Below are positions 23,009 through 35,933 of a stretch of 64,000 bases of DNA, in pieces. Origin of the DNA: Owenia fusiformis (Eukaryota > Annelida > Polychaeta > Sabellida > Oweniidae); NCBI GenBank assembly GCA_903813345.2, contig CAIIXF020000005.1, positions 27,779,375 to 27,843,374 of the forward strand. Reading direction: 5' to 3'. Within the stretch, counting starts at the first letter, position 1; the number at the start of each line of letters is the position of its first letter. The notes beneath the pieces were generated by a model. That model made no database searches, was not told where the DNA came from, and saw only the letters and a program-made list of their open reading frames with translations. The position numbers were made by a program, and so were the translations under genes.

Positions 23009-23842
23009 CCATGCGCACTGGAAACGATTATTTTCCATAATGTATTTGTATCAAAGGATTTTTTAGGGTAGTCAATTTTCCCCCTAAAGCATTTGGAGTT
23101 GAGGGGTGGGGGTTAGCGGAGATTGGTCTACCTGACAAGCAACCAAGCAAACAAAACAAACAAACAATAACAGGGACACAATTATAGTAGTTTCATCATC
23201 AATTACTCTGAGTGCCCAAACTATGAAATCTGAACAAGAGAAATAAATAAGCTGTTGCTAAAAAATATAGAACATTTACCAAATTATAACTATTGATTTC
23301 ATCGACTACAACATTTTGGGAATAGTCTGATAAGAGAGCGTATTCTTGAGACATATTAAAGTTTCCTGCAAACAATCTTTGCTGGACATCTTAGAACAAT
23401 CGTTTTTCAATACGTTCGTACAGTTAAAAACTTTGTAATTGTAATAGACAAATGCAAGAAACTGCTAATATTATAATGAATTTTGTAGATTTTTGTAGAT
23501 TTTCGAGATACACGAGGAAATGAGATATATTGTGAATTATCCCATAAATGACTGTTATGGCCTTTAAATCAAAGAGTGCAATGAGCCTCTCTTTTAAAAA
23601 AGAAAGAACAAACTATCAGAACATAAAAGAGCATCAATAAATTAAATTTAACTAATTTATAGATGGCGATGATGTATCATTGTTCCTAACCCAAAAAACG
23701 TAGGCATGGCACTATGTATGGATTGTATGTGTTTTGGTAGAAAGATGGCATCGTTGTCGTTCGTATATGTATCCGGGATATGTACACCCTGAAGCTCGGA
23801 AAGCAATGATAAAATATTTTAAGATTACTTTCTTGTGTCATA
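23009..23842. other. Intergenic, nothing recognised
   Basis: AT-rich filler between two MITEs. No supported gene or repeat. Confidence 0.4.
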
Positions 23843-23844
23843 TA

Positions 23845-24762
23845 CAGGGTGTTCAAAAAAAAAACGCAACCCAAAGAAATCGCGATATCTTGGAAAATGC
23901 TAATCCAATTATGTTCATATTTTCAGGAAAGAAAGAAGAGACTGTGTATGTATAGCCCCTGTTGTTAGTTAGTTGTAAAACATGATGTCTTGGACACTTG
24001 CTCAAAAGACAGTTGTACTAGCAAAATCGAAAAACGTGAATGGAAAATAACTATATCTTGGAAAATACTAATTCAATTATGTTTATTTTTTCAGGAAAAG
24101 AAAGAAGAGACTGTGTATGTATAGCTCCTGTTGTCAGTAAGTTGTAAAACATGATGCTTTGGACACCTGCTCAAATGACAGTTGTACTAGGAAAATATGA
24201 AAACGTAGTCAAAGGTGACTGCCAGTGCAATAAAACCAAATAACTTTCTAACCATGATGTTTTGGCACTACAGATTTGGCACAAATTATCCTCATTCAAT
24301 ATCTGGTGAATTTGTGGAGTTTCATCAAAATCACTCCAGGGACTTTATAGTCATGGTCAAAATGCCTTCTTAAGTCTCCCTGAATCAGGGCGTTTGACTG
24401 CAATTTGAAAGTATTTCAACCATGACAGTGAAGTCCCTGAAGTGATTTTGATTATACTCTAAAGATTTATCATACAGTGAATGAAGATGGTTTGTGCCAA
24501 ATTTGAAGAGCCAAAACACTATGGTTAGGAAGTTATTAAATTTTTTTGCAGTTACAGTCACCCCTGACTGCGTTTTTCGCATTTTGCTAGTACAACTGTC
24601 TTTTGAGCAGGTGTCCAAGGCATCATGTTTTACAACTAAACATTGACAGGAGCTATACATACACAGTCTCTTCTTTATTTCCTGAAAATATGAACATAAT
24701 TGAACCAGTATTTTTCAAGATATAGTAATTTCTTTGGGTTGCATTTTTTTTTGAACACCCTG
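23845..24762. mobile_element. Mariner-like MITE with internal duplication
   Basis: Ends are CAGGGTGTTCAAAAAAAA and its complement TTGAACACCCTG, flanked by TA (23843-23844, 24763-24764). The whole 918 bp folds back on itself. The left arm contains a ~160-bp direct duplication: TATCTTGGAAAATGCTAATC near 23887 and TATCTTGGAAAATACTAATT near 24054. Each is followed by the TCAGGAAA...AGAAGAGACTGTGTATGTAT block. No transposase. Confidence 0.82.
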
Positions 24763-24764
24763 TA

Positions 24765-26249
24765 CATGGTCTAGCCATAGTGTTCAGCTTTTTTATAAAA
24801 AAATTATATCTTCTTCGAACCCCAGTATGAAATCGACCAACTATAGTCCTGACGAAATTATCAAATCGAAAAAAACACGGTGATTATTGGTGCTTTGAAT
24901 GTCAATTTTACAAGATTTAGAAGTAAAGTAGTATATACTTTACAATACATTTGCCGAGGTAAATGAAATGTTCCTTGTAAGTGCCCGAAGCAGTTTTAAT
25001 ATTGCGGCCAATACATTAAATGTTGATGACTGCAAATTTGTTTTCGATGCTTACCTTAACAGATAAAACCAGATCCTCAGGGCCGGTAGATGTATACTCG
25101 TTTCCCAGTTTGATTTTTATGAAAACAGCATACCTTGGAAATCCAAGATGGGAAATGACAGGTGTGAAACAAGTCATGATCAAAGAGACTTTTCTTTTAT
25201 CTACTATTTTGCACGGTAGAGTAGTTTTCTTGAAAGCTGAAGTGTTTCCATTTGTGATTTGGCTTTTGGCGCATCTTCAGACATACCAGTTACAATTTCC
25301 CAAAACAAAAGATTAAGATTTGACCATCATTTCTGAACTCGAAATGAAGATAGAATATGGGATAGACATGCTTTCAATACTTCTTTTTGAAATTACCCAA
25401 TTATTCAAGATTTCAAAATCAGAAAAAATATAGTCAGACATAATCCGTCCTTACTATACCAAGTGCAAACAAACGTTGTTTAAGCTGACATCTATCAACC
25501 AATGCAAACAATATTTCTATATGGACTACTATTCCAAGGTATCAAGACAAATTCATATCTGCAAACGTAGTGGTGACACAAAAGACATGAAAGAGCGCCA
25601 ACCACATGATTTTACATTACTTTTTGATCTGCATGATTTTTGATTTGGAACAACTCCACAAGAATTTTCAGATAGGTAGCTCAACTTGATGCACTTTTAT
25701 GAACGTTATAAGATGTGTTCTAAATGAGAGGGGACACCTTGATCCCCGCATAAATGGCCCTGATCTTTCTGGTGATCCACTTAAGGTCTTCTATAGTCGG
25801 GGGTTTGTTTCATACACATGATCATCCAAGCACCCCAGAGATAAAAACCTGGAGGGTTTGTTATGTCAGGTGAATATGGTCAATTCATTTCTTTTTGGAG
25901 TCCGATAACGATAGAAGTGAGTTAAATGCTAAAACATGTTAATTTTACTTCGTTTCTTCATTTTCATTTCTTTCTTCTCGATTGAAAATTAAAACGTCAT
26001 TTATCAGTCGCGTGTACGTGACCGGTCGAGTACCCTTGACCGAATAAAGTGCCTACTGCAGATAAACGTGCTATATTGGATCTAAAATGACGACAATGCA
26101 TACAATTAGTAGAATAATAGTTGCAGTTGTCCGTTAAGGTTCTTCACTTGACTGCTATTATTCAACAGGGCAATGACTGAATAATACATTCTACTCTGAC
26201 CTTAACATGTGACCTGATACATCAATTTGATTGGTTGAATTGCATCCAC
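24765..26249. other. Intergenic, nothing recognised
   Basis: No supported exon. The 25020-25316 plus-strand frame (98 codons) lacks a recognisable domain and has no convincing splice context. Confidence 0.4.
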
Positions 26250-26254
26250 ATTTG

Positions 26255-26760
26255 CACGGTGTCCAACCCAAACGCTCTTACATGCACAACGGAGCGTTTC
26301 ATTACTGGAATTAAACAAAGACACGCTCCAGAGTAGGAAAACTGGCGGGCGGGAATGATGAGCCGTCTGACGATTTCCCCAATAATGGGAATAAGAGGTA
26401 TGAGTTACATATTTTGAGTATACCATTCGATGGATGTGATATTCATGTTGTACTTGGCTGGCTGAAACGTGGTTAATTCGTCATCTTCAGATTCGTTCGA
26501 TCTACACTACGGAGCTTTGATCAAGCAAATAACAGTATACCACCAGAAGTTGAATAAATAAGATCTTTGCTCAGGGTATTGTTCATCGAATGGTACATAA
26601 TATTTCACCATAACATATGATATATAAGAGAAACGAGTGAAACAATACTTACGGTCATAGTGGAATCTTCATTAGCCGCCATTTTATTTTGCTCCGGAGC
26701 GTTTCCGCGTAAATGAAACGCCCCGTCGTGCATGTAAGAGCGTTTGGGTTGGACACCGTG
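26255..26760. mobile_element. DNA transposon, CAC/GTG ends, TSD ATTTG
   Basis: The left end CACGGTGTCCAACCCAAACG, then CTCTTACATGCAC, is matched by the complementary right end ending TTGGACACCGTG. ATTTG is perfectly duplicated (26250-26254, 26761-26765). The first seven bases, CACGGTG, are one base from the RAG heptamer. Motif GGAGCGTTTC recurs inside both arms. The middle is not palindromic and encodes nothing recognisable. Confidence 0.85.
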
Positions 26761-26765
26761 ATTTG

Positions 26766-27777
26766 GAAACTCCCACATACAGTAAAACCTGTAAAAAATA
26801 AACAATTTTTGCCAAGAAAAGATGTTCTGCGTAGGTAGGCGTTAATTACAAACATGGTTAATCCCGCGACAGTTTGCCATATTTCATATACAGGCATATA
26901 TACTAGATATATTTTAACCCTATAAAAAGGAATATCCAATTTGTGGGTGTACGGTTCACGACAAATAAAGTGCAGGATGGTCAAAAACGGAAACCATGCA
27001 TTACAAACATCTTTCTATTCTAGAACTTGAAAGCCCTATCCGATATTAAAACCAGTGAATTTACAGCTTCCTGTCATTAGAAACACTGATGCAGCGGTCG
27101 AAAAGAGGACCTTCTAGCTTTAAAAGTTCAAAACAAATTCATTTAAAGAGACTATACTAAGTGAACGTTTCTGTTACGTGCAAACCCTTTTTTCTCGTTG
27201 CCTCCAGTTTACTGTAGTAGTACTTTAATAAAGAAGATCAGTTCAAATGAAACAATTATATGAAGTTCTTGACTCTGATTTGGCAAGCAGGTCAACTTTT
27301 TTGAAATGATAGGTTTGTAGATTAATCTAATTTCGCTTATATCTAGTGTCACGATAACAGTCTGAGTCAATATAATTAGAGCGAATCAATTCTTGTTGTG
27401 TGAAATTTAATTTACAATCTCTACATGTTAAATTCCTGTCAGGAACAGGAAACTAAGAGGGTATAACTATCAGGTCGACCTAGCAACAGGATCGTCATGA
27501 ACATATCATTGTTCTGATCTTTCAGATGATATCATTAGATATGATATCATTAAACAAACATTCACTGAATATGAGGAATTTAGAAAGCAGCTTTTAATGC
27601 GACGTCAGATACTTTGCATCACGGTGTAACGTTTGATCAGTAAGAAGAGCTGTGGCAAGTGAAATTTGAGGAGAGGGATGCCCCTCGTTGTTTAAAGGTG
27701 ATCTTTTAAGTTACTCCGAGAGAAAGAGAGAAAAACGAGATTAAAATTAAAAATTAGTACCGTGGGAACTGGGCTCA
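26766..27777. other. Intergenic; possible solo pogo-like end
   Basis: CAGTAAAACCTGT preceded by TA at 26778-26792 matches the pogo-like termini seen at 19500 and 39825. No complementary partner was found. ATGATATCATTAGATATGATATCATT at ~27525-27550 is a short AT-rich duplication. No gene recognised. Confidence 0.35.
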
Positions 27778-29576
27778 CATGGTGACAGAAAAAACGGATA
27801 TAATTTTTTGCTGATTTTTTGTAACAAAATTATTTCAAGCCACTATTTTGGACTGACTGAGAGACAGATGGACAAATCGATGTTAAAGGAACATTCCTTG
27901 CCAGACTATTTCTCTCCTGATATGGTAGCTACAATCATATGTATACATATTCATATTTAGCAAAACACAGGAAAATGTTTTCATATGGTCAATATTGATC
28001 ATTTAAAAATGTAGTACTCATTTCCAGTAAGCTGTCATATTTTAAGATTTCTTTCAGGAAGTGATGTCATCGACTCTCACCTGTTATAACCTTGCCTATC
28101 ACAGTATAGGAAAGAAGTACAAAATCACTTCAAGACAAGAAGCCCTTATCTTCTGTGTAAAAATATTTTCAGGAGTTGTCAACTTAGAACTAAAGAAGAG
28201 ATCATCAAGATCATCAAGAGGATTTAAATCATAGACCAAATTGAAAAAATATACAACTGGTTTAGTAATTCTAATAGCTCCTTACCTAATGTTATATGCA
28301 AAGTTGAGAGTCGATGACATCACTTCCTGAGTGAAATTTTAAAAGATGGCAGCCTACTGGAATTGAGCACTACATTTTTAAGTGATCAATATTGACCATT
28401 TCAAAACTTTTTTTCCGTGTTTTGCTAAACTTGCAAAGTATGTATATGGTTATAGTTACCATATTAAGAGAGAGATGGTCTGGCAAGGAATACCCGTTTA
28501 AGTAAAAAGGCTGAAAAAAACGGATATAATTTTTTGCCAATTATTTGTAACAAAATTACCTAAGATACAACTACTCTTTACAATGACATGGCTTTTTGAA
28601 ATGCAAAACACCTGAAATTATTTGTAAAGCTAGGAAATGGGCCAAAATTGAATTTCACGAGACAAAAAGGGCGACCATTTTGAAATCAGGCAAGCTTTTG
28701 AACCAGGAGTCATAGGGGAGTTTTTTGTATTGATGTTGAACAAAATTAACTTAAAACGGGAATCCTATCGACAGAGGGTTTAAGGTAAATGGTCCAAAAG
28801 TCGATTTTGCGAAACAGATGGACAAATCAATGTTAACTAAAATGGCTGAAAATAAAAAAATGGATATAATTTTTCGCTGATTTTTCGTATTAAAATTATT
28901 TCATACATCTACTCTTTACATTGACATGGATTTTTACAATGTAGGACACTTGAAATTATTTGTAAAGCTAGGAAATGGGTCAAAAGTGAATTTCGCGAGA
29001 CAAAAATGGCGGCCATTTTGAAAATAGGCGAGCTTTTGAACCAGGAGTCATAGGGGAGTTTTCTGTATTGATGTTGAACAGAAATAACTTAAAACAGGAA
29101 TCCTATCGACAGAGGTTTTAAAACGTGCCACTGTTATTGACGGAAAGTTGATTTCGCGAGTCAGATAGACAAATCAATGTTAACTAAAATGGCTGAAAAT
29201 AAAAACGGATACAATTTTTTGCCAATTATTTGTAACAAAATTATTTCATATATCTACCCTTTACATTGACACGGATTTTTACAATGTAGGACACCTGAAA
29301 TTATTTGCAAAGCTAGGAAATGGATCAAAAGTGAATTTCGCGAGACAAAAGTGACGGCCATTTTGAAAATAGGCGAGCTTTTGAACCAGGAGTCATAGGG
29401 GAGTTTTCTATATTGATGTTGAACAGAAATAACTTAAAACAGGAATCCTATCAACAGAGGTTTTAAAACGTGCCACTATTGTTGACGGACGGACAGACAG
29501 GCAGACGGACGGACGTACAGACAGACGGACAGACGGACAAGTGAGTGATTGCAAAAGCTCACCATGTGAGCTAAAA
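27778..29576. repeat. Tandem ~345-bp repeat ending in GACGGACA tract
   Basis: Units begin at AAAACGGATATAATTTTTTG-type sequence near 27792, 28517, 28856 and 29204. Each carries GTAACAAAATTA, GAAATTATTTG-AAAGCTAGGAAATGG, GCGAGCTTTTGAACCAGG and GTTGAACA-AA-TAACTTAAAA. The first unit is split by a 611-bp insertion. The last ends in a GACGGACA/GACAGACG tract (29484-29540) and AAAAGCTCACCATGTGAGCT. Similar tracts are common in genomes of marine invertebrates (recollection, unverified). Confidence 0.8.
27887..28497. mobile_element. TTAA-inserted foldback element inside the tandem repeat
   Basis: TTAA occurs on both sides (27883-27886, 28498-28501). The next repeat units show the empty site: ATCAATGTTAACTAAAATGG, against ATCGATGTTAA at the left junction and TTAAGTAAAAAGG at the right. 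Arms start ATTCCTTGCCAGAC and pair for ~200 bp, through GGAAGTGATGTCATCGACTC and its complement. TTAA duplication and AGG start suit Kolobok or piggyBac-type MITEs. A related half-element lies at 43190-43320. Confidence 0.82.
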
Positions 29577-30256
29577 CGTGTATACAAGATGATAGGATTT
29601 TCAAACATAGTGTGTTTGTAATCGTAACATTGAATATACGGAAATATGCCTATTAGTTTGGTCCTAACATACTGATTCATTAATAAGACAAACATAACAT
29701 TCTTGATTGTTATTCATTTAATTATCTTTACTAATCAATTATCTGTTTATAATGCGATTACATCAATTTCCTGTAATGTATGGCGTGATGGGTTTCCAAT
29801 GGTTTGCAAATTTCTTATCTCAAAATGATTTTCAGACAAAGTGCTATATGTATAACATCATAGATTGCCGTTGAAAGTGGTTTCTCAAGTAAAAGACACT
29901 ACTGTGAGGTCTAAATGAAAGGAATTGCTTGATTTACCGAACAACTGAAATGTGTGATGTTCCTTTGGAAACCCTTTGATTTTGTTATCAATATAATGCC
30001 ATCAATTACTTTCATCTTAGTATTCCAAGATTGTCTTTGGAGGGATCCAACGGAGACTTGATCTTCTCTTGGATTCTAGTTATATTCCGAAGATAATATC
30101 TGGAATCTATCCAAACGCCAATACGAGGGGATACAGATGGATTAACGAGATGAAGCAACTAATCAACTAATACGGAGTACCCAATTTCGCATCCTTCACC
30201 TTTGCTTGCACCGTGACTGGTGAATTACCGGTAAGAAGTAAATCTAGATCCTTTAT
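29577..30256. other. Intergenic, nothing recognised
   Basis: Unique-looking AT-rich sequence between two repeat blocks. Confidence 0.4.
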
Positions 30257-30679
30257 GGTTGAAGACCACAGTAGAGTTTCCCATAGGTGGCCATTATAAC
30301 ATTTTACCCTGTATCTTATTAACGATTAGTATCCAAGCCTAGTGCAATATACCACAGTGTTCGGGAGAGACTCGCCTAGCCTGCTATAACAATCTTACCA
30401 TGGGTTGTCCACCGAATTTTTGAGATAAATAAACTTGAAGACACTAACCCCCTCTATCGTCAGATTTCTCAGAGAATTCTGGTAAAATCACCAAGGTCAA
30501 AATCACTCCGCCGCCAGCTTAAAGTGAGATTTCCCACTGAACTTTGGCATGTTTTCAGATAAATCAGGACCTACCTTATAAATATTTAGTCCCAATTCAC
30601 TTCCCAAACGCCAGATGGCGCTCCAATGGGGTAGGAAAGGAGAAAAATGACTTTTTATACAGAAAACCAAATTACTAAC
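30257..30679. repeat. Left 423-bp direct repeat flanking the 600-bp array
   Basis: The segment from GGTTGAAGACCACAGTAGAG to CAAATTACTAAC recurs at 32520-32942 with no difference seen by eye. It lacks TG...CA ends and a primer-binding site, so it is not a typical LTR. After it, 30680-30713 holds a short unique stretch (GGTAACCGCTAGTGTCC) absent from the right side. Confidence 0.85.
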
Positions 30680-30720
30680 GGTAACCGCTAGTGTCCTTAC
30701 TCAGGACTATATCCTAATAG

Positions 30721-32520
30721 TAAACTGAATTAGTTTGGTTTCTTTCACCATGGTTATATTAGCATTGTAGGCATTATCCCGATCACAATGGTATATAACA
30801 ATGCTATATTTGAGAAAATGCACGGGGGAAGATTCAATCCTTATAGACACAGGTCCTTTTAGCAAAATTCAGGAAATTTGATTTTGAGATTTCTTGAAAT
30901 TTCTTTGGGGTAGGGGTACACCTTACAGTTTGCATCACAGATTGAGTACAGCCAACTGAGGGGAACATGGCCATATGGGGTATCATTGGAAAGCGATTTC
31001 TACTATCTTTCGAGTGATATCCATTTCAAGGCGTTCAATTGCATATTATGACGTCATAACGTTAGGGAGAAACAAAGGTTCATTCAAAACTGCCCAGAAG
31101 ACAATTGAATGGCACGGGAGAATGGAATTCGGGGTGCTTGGCACAATGGCCTCGCCCCCAAAACACCAAAGTTGCTTCAAAATGTCACGATTTTGGTACC
31201 ATTGTTCAGCTAAGATACAGTCCTTTAATATGATATGCGCTATTAGGCTTCTTAATGAACTTAAAAACCTCAAAAGGGGACAAAACCTACAAAATACCCC
31301 AAAAATGCGCCTTCTAATAGTAAACTGAATTAGTTTGGTTTCTTTCACCATGGTTATATTAGCATTGTAGGCATTATCCCGATCACAATGGTATATAACA
31401 ATGCTATATTTGAGAAAATGCACGGGGGAAGATTCAATCCTTATAGACACAGGTCCTTTTAGCAAAATTCAGGAAATTTGATTTTGAGATTTCTTGAAAT
31501 TTCTTTGGGGTAGGGGTACACCTTACAGTTTGCATCACAGATTGAGTACAGCCAACTGAGGGGAACATGGCCATATGGGGTATCATTGGAAAGCGATTTC
31601 TACTATCTTTCGAGTGATATCCATTTCAAGGCGTTCAATTGCATATTATGACGTCATAACGTTAGGGAGAAACAAAGGTTCATTCAAAACTGCCCAGAAG
31701 ACAATTGAATGGCACGGGAGAATGGAATTCGGGGTGCTTGGCACAATGGCCTCGCCCCCAAAACACCAAAGTTGCTTCAAAATGTCACGATTTTGGTACC
31801 ATTGTTCAGCTAAGATACAGTCCTTTAATATGATATGCGCTATTAGGCTTCTTAATGAACTTAAAAACCTCAAAAGGGGACAAAACCTACAAAATACCCC
31901 AAAAATGCGCCTTCTAATAGTAAACTGAATTAGTTTGGTTTCTTTCACCATGGTTATATTAGCATTGTAGGCATTATCCCGATCACAATGGTATATAACA
32001 ATGCTATATTTGAGAAAATGCACGGGGGAAGATTCAATCCTTATAGACACAGGTCCTTTTAGCAAAATTCAGGAAATTTGATTTTGAGATTTCTTGAAAT
32101 TTCTTTGGGGTAGGGGTACACCTTACAGTTTGCATCACAGATTGAGTACAGCCAACTGAGGGGAACATGGCCATATGGGGTATCATTGGAAAGCGATTTC
32201 TACTATCTTTCGAGTGATATCCATTTCAAGGCGTTCAATTGCATATTATGACGTCATAACGTTAGGGAGAAACAAAGGTTCATTCAAAACTGCCCAGAAG
32301 ACAATTGAATGGCACGGGAGAATGGAATTCGGGGTGCTTGGCACAATGGCCTCGCCCCCAAAACACCAAAGTTGCTTCAAAATGTCACGATTTTGGTACC
32401 ATTGTTCAGCTAAGATACAGTCCTTTAATATGATATGCGCTATTAGGCTTCTTAATGAACTTAAAAACCTCAAAAGGGGACAAAACCTACAAAATACCCC
32501 AAAAATGCGCCTTCTAATAG
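30721..32520. repeat. Three identical 600-bp tandem units
   Basis: Units 30721-31320, 31321-31920 and 31921-32520 appear identical base for base, each starting TAAACTGAATTAGTTTGG and ending CGCCTTCTAATAG. Open frames of 117 codons (plus) and 139 codons (minus) in every unit overlap each other, have no domain I recognise, and vary only where a unit joins its neighbour. I treat them as non-coding. Identity means very recent amplification or an assembly artefact. Confidence 0.92.
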
Positions 32521-32942
32521 GTTGAAGACCACAGTAGAGTTTCCCATAGGTGGCCATTATAACATTTTACCCTGTATCTTATTAACGATTAGTATCCAAG
32601 CCTAGTGCAATATACCACAGTGTTCGGGAGAGACTCGCCTAGCCTGCTATAACAATCTTACCATGGGTTGTCCACCGAATTTTTGAGATAAATAAACTTG
32701 AAGACACTAACCCCCTCTATCGTCAGATTTCTCAGAGAATTCTGGTAAAATCACCAAGGTCAAAATCACTCCGCCGCCAGCTTAAAGTGAGATTTCCCAC
32801 TGAACTTTGGCATGTTTTCAGATAAATCAGGACCTACCTTATAAATATTTAGTCCCAATTCACTTCCCAAACGCCAGATGGCGCTCCAATGGGGTAGGAA
32901 AGGAGAAAAATGACTTTTTATACAGAAAACCAAATTACTAAC
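32520..32942. repeat. Right 423-bp direct repeat flanking the 600-bp array
   Basis: Second copy of the 30257-30679 segment, starting directly at the end of the third 600-bp unit. The shared phrase ACTATATCCTA follows both copies, directly here and after the ~30-bp insertion on the left. Confidence 0.85.
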
Positions 32943-33456
32943 TATATCCTATGACGTAATCATTGTTTACACATCAATCAGGGTACAGATATGATCATAG
33001 GATCCATATATCTTGAATATCTAGATCGACAGAAAAACCAATTTGAATTCTTCACCATAATAACTTGGGCGATTTTCATCCAAACTTAAATACAAATTCG
33101 GTATTTGTATGCTGTAAGTTTGGTAAGTTCTTGTCATTAAAAAGTAACGGTAATCGTATAATAGTTTATAGTATAGTCTATCCCTTGTAGTCTCTCACAA
33201 GCTTTAGATAAAGAGAGACTGATAAATCAGAATGCTCCATCCTATTGTATACGTAAGACACATACACACTTCAGTCACACCACAGCCTTTTGTAGTACTA
33301 GTCGTGGACCACTCAACAACCTGAAGTACATTACGCAATTGGCAAATAAATCTTGCCTGAACAGGGCTCGAATCCGGGAACTATGCGTTTTTGCATCTGG
33401 TGTATCTATGTGACACCTTCTTTCTCGTTTATAATCAGTAATACGACAATGAGGAG
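32943..33456. other. Intergenic, nothing firm
   Basis: CAGGGCTCGAATCCGGGAAC near 33361 resembles a tRNA B box, but no A box stands at the right distance. Otherwise nothing recognised. Confidence 0.3.
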
Positions 33457-33729
33457 TGGCTCCTAGATTGCAACATCGATATTCTGTCCCATGTATGGGC
33501 ATGCCGTGATACAAAGTTCGAAATCAAACAGCCGCCATTTTGTTCACTTCAACATTTGAATTGTGAATTTTGGTCTTATTTCACAACGAAAAATTCCAAA
33601 ACTCACAAGACATGATCGAGATATTGGTTCCAATATTTTGAACTGTTTAATTTTGGTTTTAAATTCAGAAAATAACGACATTTGGACGTTTTCATTGTTG
33701 GAAAATATCGAGTTTCTATCCTGGGAGCC
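33457..33729. repeat. Dispersed repeat, copy 1
   Basis: Matches 46332-46614 in direct orientation: GCAACATCGATATTCTGTCC, CAAACAGCCGCCATTTTGTT, AAAATAACGACATTT and CATTGTTGGAAAATATCGAG. Substitutions and small indels separate the copies. No ends or coding capacity identified. Confidence 0.8.
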
Positions 33730-35331
33730 AATGTAGTCCCAGATCCAAAATTCTCCTTGGTAATACGATAAACTTTGTCCTTTGCAATCAATCTAAATTG
33801 CATCGGATACACGTCTAATTTGAATGGTTTAAGTAGCATTTTAGGTTAAAACATTTTTATAAGCAAACTGTCAGTAATCTAGTCTAAACAAACATTAATT
33901 TGAAGAAATTTGAGGTCAAACTCATCAAATTATTAGAAAACGTTAGATGTCTTTGAACAGAGTACGACGTCTTCTGTGTTTCACGTTACAAAAGCCGCTA
34001 GCGCCTTTCGACCATCTCTATTGCCACTTTGGAGAAGCTGGTGAATTTGACGCGTCATTGTACGAATGACGCGATAGCGCTAAAATATATCCATAGCGTT
34101 TTGGAAGATCGCTTCCCATTTCATCAATACTGACCCAAATCTTATAATCTTTATACGAGCATGTTCCTGAAGATGTCCTCTATCAAATGATACAAGAAAT
34201 TTGATGACAATTAAAATATCTACGCTACAATCACTGTGTACAAATGAACTTTTCATTTTCTAAAAGGTTTGTTTACCTTGGCAACCTGTACTTTTCACGC
34301 TTCTATCTTTGCTTTTATTCCGTTTTGCATCCGGTTTTTTGATAAATAAGAATCCTTTGATCAATATCTAACAAAAGAATCATCAATGGGAATTCTAGGT
34401 GAATTATATCTCTTCATCTAGGCCGAAACATATTTTTTGGGGGGCCCAGAAATATATTTTCTGATTTTTACGTTATATTTTCCCGGGAACCATTGCTCCT
34501 TTAGACGTAAGTAAATCGTATTCGACTAGCTATTCCAATGCACAGATGTAAGAAAGTTGGACAATATGCTATGTAAGGCCATAAGAAGTAGATTCTTTGT
34601 TTTGCGTGTAGGCAAAATCCAAACTCAAGAAAAAACACAAGCTTGTTTGCTGAGAAATGCCATACATTTTATGGGCATAAAGAGGGGTGACATACCAATT
34701 TGCAGTGATTATAAACACATATCTATTCATTTTATACAATATATTTAAACATAGCTATTATTCAAGGGTAAAAATGAGAAAATACACAATGTATGTCAAA
34801 GTAATCAATAACACTGTCAATTTTGATGCACATCAAATTATCCGCCATTTCATCTGATTCTGATTGAACGAAACGCGGTGGTACTTTCAGACCCTTGTGA
34901 TTGCTATTTGGATGTGTTTGTTTTTTTCTGATTTACTCAAAATCGTCAGTGCAAGCAAGGGGACACAAAAAAGAATCTACTTCTTATGGCCTTATATAAA
35001 TTTTGTAATAAATATTACCAACATAATAAAAAATGGAGAAAAACCTGTTGGTACATGTACGTATTTTGTTGTTTGATACAATATAGTCCTTTTTCGATCT
35101 CGAAGCCGTGGCTCTTAAGTGGCGAGTACAAAGTCAATTTTATCACAAAAATCTAGGATGAAGAAAAGAACACAATTTTTTGGGAAAATTGATTTATTTG
35201 AACAACATAACTAAGATTATATGATGCTGTTTCTTGGTCAAATAAACGTAAATTACATTGAACATTTCAATTAAGAGGGTGGTTGCGTAAATCATGCCAA
35301 CAATGATTTTTTTTATACCTGAAAGTTTGTT
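33730..35331. repeat. Intergenic with a loose inverted pair
   Basis: TAAGGCCATAAGAAGTAGAT, then TCTTT (34574-34598), is the reverse complement of AAAGAATCTACTTCTTATGG, then CCTTA (34972-34996), ~375 bp apart. Similarity between the arms fades quickly, so this is an old foldback at best. TGACGCGTCATTGTACGAATGACGCG near 34050 is a small hairpin. No gene recognised. Confidence 0.45.
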
Positions 35332-35429
35332 CAATTCTAAGAAAAATGAGACCAAAAATCAGGCCGGGTCTCCGTGCTTGAATTTGTTCTACAGCTAAAA
35401 CAAAATCATACCCATAACATTAAAAATCA
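35332..35429. repeat. Direct repeat copy, partner at 37246-37333
   Basis: Both copies run CAATTCT-A, then ATGA-ACCAAAAAT / ATGACTCCAAAAAT, TCTACAGC-AAA-CAAAATCA, TACCC and AAAAATC. They bracket 1.8 kb containing three hairpin structures. They are too diverged to call LTRs. Confidence 0.5.
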
Positions 35430-35901
35430 CTATTAGATATCCCCTAAATTGACCTTTTCAATGTATTTCAATGGGAGAAATAATGCATTTTCAACAGTGG
35501 CGGAGGAACAATGTACGCCAAATCGCCAGTGCGTAGTGCTGAAAAGTGAGAATAAAAAAGGCTTATCAATTTTCCTATGTTCTTTAGTCAACTTTTCTCA
35601 CTGTGAATAAATTGTAAAAGTAATCTCGCGCACACTAGCCTAAAGCGATGCTTTTTTGGATACCATATGATATGCTCGATTTTTCAATCGTACTCTTTTG
35701 TGCCTCAATGTTATCATTTTTCTAACCTCAGATAAATAACACTTTTTGAAAAATGAATCACAAGAGTCTAAAATATTGAATTAGTTTTAAAATATTGAAA
35801 GTTACCTTGTTTCTAATATTGTAGAAAATCATTATTGCTCTAATCACTTAACAGATTTTATAAAAATCGAGCAACTTTTGATTTTCTTATGAATTTTAAA
35901 A

Positions 35902-35933
35902 GTGAGCTATACTACAATAGTAGTATAGCTCAC
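35902..35933. repeat. 32-bp hairpin
   Basis: GTGAGCTATACTA and TAGTATAGCTCAC surround a 6-base loop. The stem is perfect. The AT-rich neighbourhood (35430-36070) has no gene. Confidence 0.7.

Noticed and set aside
26255-26290. True recombination signal sequence (heptamer-spacer-nonamer)
   Set aside because: CACGGTG is close to the heptamer, but no nonamer at 12 or 23 bp is convincing, and the other five elements share only CAC.
30975-32525. 117-codon plus and 139-codon minus open frames repeated in each 600-bp unit
   Set aside because: They overlap on opposite strands, have no recognisable domain, and are copied only because the unit is copied. No splice or start context supports translation.
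30257-32942. LTR retrotransposon with 423-bp LTRs
   Set aside because: The repeats lack TG...CA ends, no primer-binding site or polypurine tract is seen, and the interior is only the 600-bp tandem core.
33361-33380. tRNA B-box-like GGGCTCGAATCC
   Set aside because: No A box at a suitable distance and no cloverleaf could be drawn on either strand.
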